Below, piece by piece: positions 54,969 to 56,309 of a stretch of 56,309 nt of DNA. This stretch comes from a virus, in the IMG/VR virus record IMGVR_UViG_3300020465_000022, positions 1 through 56,309 of that record; one strand, 5' to 3'. The notes below the pieces were generated by a model, which searched no databases, was not told where the DNA came from, and was given only the letters and a program-made list of their open reading frames with translations. How positions within the stretch are numbered: the stretch's first letter is position 1; the number at the start of each line of letters is the position of its first letter. Made by a program: the position numbers and the translations under genes.

Positions 54969-55606
54969 AAACAATATTAGTAGCAGGTTTGTTATTTTTG
55001 TTATGTAATCCTGCATTTGGAAGTACAACAGCAAACTTAGGATTAACATTGGTTGACAGTGATGCAACATTTAACGGAAAGTTCAAACACAATGTAGAGA
55101 AAGGAAAGTGGCAAAGTAATTATGAAGCCGCTTATGTATTTAAAAAATCAGACGGCATAGAAAAAACAAACGACTTTTATTTTCAGTTTAAAGAAAATTA
55201 TGCACTTACAGACAAAAGTTATGTAATAGGTGTAGCACAATTTGACTACGACAAGTTTAGAACTGCATACGACACAAGAACAGTTGTTGGTGCAGGATAC
55301 GGATATAAAATTTTAAGAACTGACAAATGGAAAGTAAGCAATGAAGTATCACTTGCATTTTTAAAAAGTGATAGTAATGAAATGATATTACGAAATAGTT
55401 TATGGGCAACATACAAGTTTAGTCCTAACTTAAATTTAACAAACAAACTGTTATATGAATCAGGTAATGACATGTATTTGAGAAACAGCACAGACTTAAT
55501 GTATAAACTTACAGATAAGATTTCAATTGGTGTTGGTAATACATATACAGATAATATAGAAACGAGAAATATTTTTACAATAAATTTAGCGATAAAATTT
55601 CAATGA
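54965..55606 (+). CDS. Outer-membrane beta-barrel protein (DUF481-like)
   Basis: The 213-residue protein has a signal peptide (MKTILVAGLLFLLCNPAFG, cleaved before STTAN) and about ten alternating amphipathic strands (YEAAYVFKKSDG, NDFYFQFKENYALTDKSYVIGVAQFDYD, VVGAGYGYKIL, NTYTDNIETRNIFTINLAIKFQ), as in the DUF481/YdiY outer-membrane family. The penultimate residue is Phe, close to the usual OMP C-terminal signal. ATGA overlaps on both sides tie it to the operon. A phage-encoded outer-membrane protein could mask receptors or change permeability; a virion component is the alternative. Confidence 0.72.
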   Translation: MKTILVAGLLFLLCNPAFGSTTANLGLTLVDSDATFNGKFKHNVEKGKWQSNYEAAYVFKKSDGIEKTNDFYFQFKENYALTDKSYVIGVAQFDYDKFRTAYDTRTVVGAGYGYKILRTDKWKVSNEVSLAFLKSDSNEMILRNSLWATYKFSPNLNLTNKLLYESGNDMYLRNSTDLMYKLTDKISIGVGNTYTDNIETRNIFTINLAIKFQ

Positions 55607-56309
55607 GTATATACGACGAAGCCGCGGATAAGGCAAAGAAACAACTGGACGAGATAAGTCCTACAATGTGCTATGCAAAATGGTCACAGGTGTCCATGCA
55701 CCTGACTAATGGTAAAACACATAGTTGTTATCATCCGCCAACTCACAGTATAGACGTAAGCGAATTAAAAACTAATCCTAGTGCATTACATAATACTAAA
55801 GAAAAGAAAGAACAACGTGCATTAATGTTAAAAGGTGAAAGACCTGAAGGGTGTAGTTATTGTTGGAACATAGAAGACACAGGTGCAAGAAGTGATAGAG
55901 TATATCGTAGTGGAGAGTATTGGGCACAAAATGCCAGAGAAGAAATTAAAGAAGCAGGTGCTGATGGAAATATAAATCCACGTTATGTAGAAGTAAACTT
56001 TAATCAAGCATGTAACTTTAAGTGTAGTTATTGTAGTCCACATTTAAGTACAGCATGGCATGAAGAAATAGACGAACATGGACCATATCAAATTAAAGAT
56101 GGTGAGCATAACAATACCGACAGTCTAAACAAAGGCGGACTTATGCCTTTAAGAGTTGCACAAAAAGAAAATCCATATGTAACTGCTTTCTGGAAATGGT
56201 GGCCCGAACTGTATAAGAACTTGGAAGTGTTCCGTATGACAGGCGGTGAGCCATTAATGGATAGTAACACGTTCAAGGTGTTAGACTATGTATATGAAAA
56301 TCCTAATGC
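55603..56309 (+). CDS. Radical SAM protein (twitch type; 5' part, runs off the window)
   Basis: The first 235 codons are visible. The radical SAM cluster motif CNFKCSYC provides Cys137, Cys141 and Cys144, and MTGGEPLM (~212-219) follows as the GGE SAM-binding motif. Before these, GCSYCWNIEDTGARSDR (~86-102) adds two further cysteines, as in the twitch-domain radical SAM proteins common in marine phages. The enzyme would cleave SAM reductively to start a radical reaction; the substrate is unknown, and sugar or peptide modification fits the neighbourhood. ATG overlaps the barrel gene stop (ATGA). Confidence 0.9.
   Translation, partial: MSIYDEAADKAKKQLDEISPTMCYAKWSQVSMHLTNGKTHSCYHPPTHSIDVSELKTNPSALHNTKEKKEQRALMLKGERPEGCSYCWNIEDTGARSDRVYRSGEYWAQNAREEIKEAGADGNINPRYVEVNFNQACNFKCSYCSPHLSTAWHEEIDEHGPYQIKDGEHNNTDSLNKGGLMPLRVAQKENPYVTAFWKWWPELYKNLEVFRMTGGEPLMDSNTFKVLDYVYENPN

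Noticed and set aside
1-56309. CRISPR arrays, insertion sequences, transposases or integrases
   Set aside because: No regularly spaced repeats, terminal inverted repeats with target duplications, or recombinase motifs were seen.

Overview
The window is part of a T4-like (contractile-tail) phage genome, AT-rich and without any tRNA gene that I can see. The recognisable core genes are late sigma factor gp55, recombination nuclease gp46/gp47, baseplate proteins gp26, gp53, gp5, gp25 and gp6, and a gp48-like tube cap. Several accessory genes resemble those of marine T4-like phages. There are no photosynthesis genes. Together with the AT bias, this suggests a phage of a heterotrophic marine bacterium, such as a Pelagibacter-type alphaproteobacterium; the host is inference.

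Layout. (1) 1-3118 (-) is the 5' part of a tape-measure-like gene. It diverges from gp26 (3244-4125, +), which appears to continue by -1 frameshift into a gp51-like tail ending at 4343. (2) 4338-13072 (-) is an early/middle block in two transcription units, each behind a TTGACT-N16-TATAAT promoter. One unit carries gp55, gp47, gp46, a conserved unknown and a GIY-YIG nuclease. The other carries three small proteins and an 801-residue lipoprotein (VCBS-repeat propeller plus C-terminal beta-barrel). Between them, 7622-8136 has no gene but is packed with hairpins and is a candidate structured RNA. (3) 13234-48277 (+) is the virion block: tube cap, gp53, a 900-residue hub-associated protein, gp5, gp25, a 1485-residue gp6, a giant 6269-residue structural protein, and fibre-like and other virion proteins. 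A three-gene minus-strand accessory island (alpha/beta hydrolase; 19776-20887) interrupts it, with a Fur-like palindrome between its putative -35 and -10. (4) A terminator at 48301-48328 is followed by a tightly overlapping plus-strand run to the window end: phosphomannomutase, three DxD glycosyltransferase-like proteins, a sulfotransferase-like protein, membrane/exported proteins, an outer-membrane barrel and a radical SAM enzyme. These look like tools for remodelling or making surface glycans, though the product is unknown.

Regulation is the most unusual aspect. Five late promoters share a rigid bipartite layout: an 18-bp palindrome (ATTAAAAC-TA-GTTTTAAT type), exactly 7 nt, then GATAAATA (AATAAATA in one). 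T4 late promoters have no upstream element of this kind. At four late promoters the start codon begins exactly 6 nt after the box and no Shine-Dalgarno is present, so those mRNAs should be leaderless. Late promoters with longer leaders have GGAG-type ribosome sites. The phage's gp55 also has an extra N-terminal half that T4 gp55 lacks.
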